The notes under the pieces were generated by a model. It did not search any database. It saw only the letters and a list, made by a program, of their open reading frames with translations, and was not told where the DNA came from. A stretch of 21,311 nucleotides of DNA. It comes from Clostridiales bacterium (GTDB taxonomy: Bacteria; Bacillota_E; Sulfobacillia; Sulfobacillales; JAIMBI01). How positions within the stretch are numbered: the stretch's first letter is position 1; each line of letters begins with the position of its first letter. The stretch spans positions 1 to 21,311 of the forward strand of contig DAHVOH010000058.1 of NCBI GenBank assembly GCA_027318915.1, read 5' to 3'. Of this stretch, positions 21,290 through 21,311 are shown in pieces. A program made the translations under genes and the position numbers.

Positions 21290-21311
21290 GGCCGGCAGCG
21301 CCCGGGGGCGG

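Noticed and set aside
1..21311. CRISPR array, insertion sequence, integrase or phage genes
   Set aside because: No regularly spaced repeats, transposase motifs, terminal inverted repeats with target duplications or att-like tRNA ends were seen.

Overview
The window is a GC-rich stretch of about 21 kb of bacterial chromosome. It carries strong AGGAGG-type ribosome sites and occasional GTG and TTG starts. The DUF2089 / SHOCT-like gene pair, the Shine-Dalgarno style and the fructosamine-type gene pair fit a high-GC, probably thermophilic Bacillota relative (Symbiobacteriia, Limnochordia or Sulfobacillus-like). A Chloroflexota-type host cannot be excluded. No rRNA, tRNA, CRISPR array, insertion sequence or phage gene is visible. 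The content is metabolic, with unusually long GC-rich spacers (1-740, 5868-6314, 7188-7619) in which I see no convincing gene.

Left part (1-5.9 kb). A minus-strand amidohydrolase-2 (ACMSD-like) gene lies downstream of a branched-chain aminotransferase (ilvE), with a perfect 13-bp hairpin between them. A hormone-sensitive-lipase-family esterase runs divergently from ilvE. Next is a two-gene plus-strand unit: a DUF2089 zinc-ribbon/HTH protein and a SHOCT-like protein. It is preceded by a hairpin, a 22-bp-phased direct repeat and a candidate promoter. A very small M50-type membrane metalloprotease converges on it.

Middle part (6.3-12.3 kb). This is a carbohydrate-acid or amino-sugar locus. A DapA-superfamily lyase/aldolase (minus strand) is divergent from a MurJ-type flippase. 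The flippase is followed by a tightly coupled SIS-domain deglycase and PfkB kinase resembling FrlB and FrlD (fructoselysine-6-phosphate deglycase and fructoselysine 6-kinase), then a second DapA-superfamily lyase. Neither DapA paralogue has the canonical dihydrodipicolinate-synthase signature, so both are probably catabolic lyases. I see no transporter for this set in the window.

Right part (12.4-21.3 kb, all minus strand). In transcription order: an alpha/beta hydrolase resembling meta-cleavage-product hydrolases; an ADP-forming acyl-CoA synthetase that overlaps it by 8 bp; a hairpin; a good sigma-A-type promoter; two adjacent acyl-CoA dehydrogenase subunits; and a large Asp-box/VPS10-type beta-propeller protein. 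The two dehydrogenase subunits look like one alpha2beta2 enzyme with a single catalytic glutamate. The hydrolase, synthetase and dehydrogenases suggest carboxylic-acid or ring-cleavage-product catabolism through CoA thioesters. The propeller gene is split by one extra base in a C4 run (13901-13904). Removing it restores a continuous protein of about 1,045 residues.

A recurring feature is the GC-rich perfect hairpin close to gene ends (741-775, 1849-1890, 5341-5372, 12358-12399, 18246-18267). None has a following U-tract.
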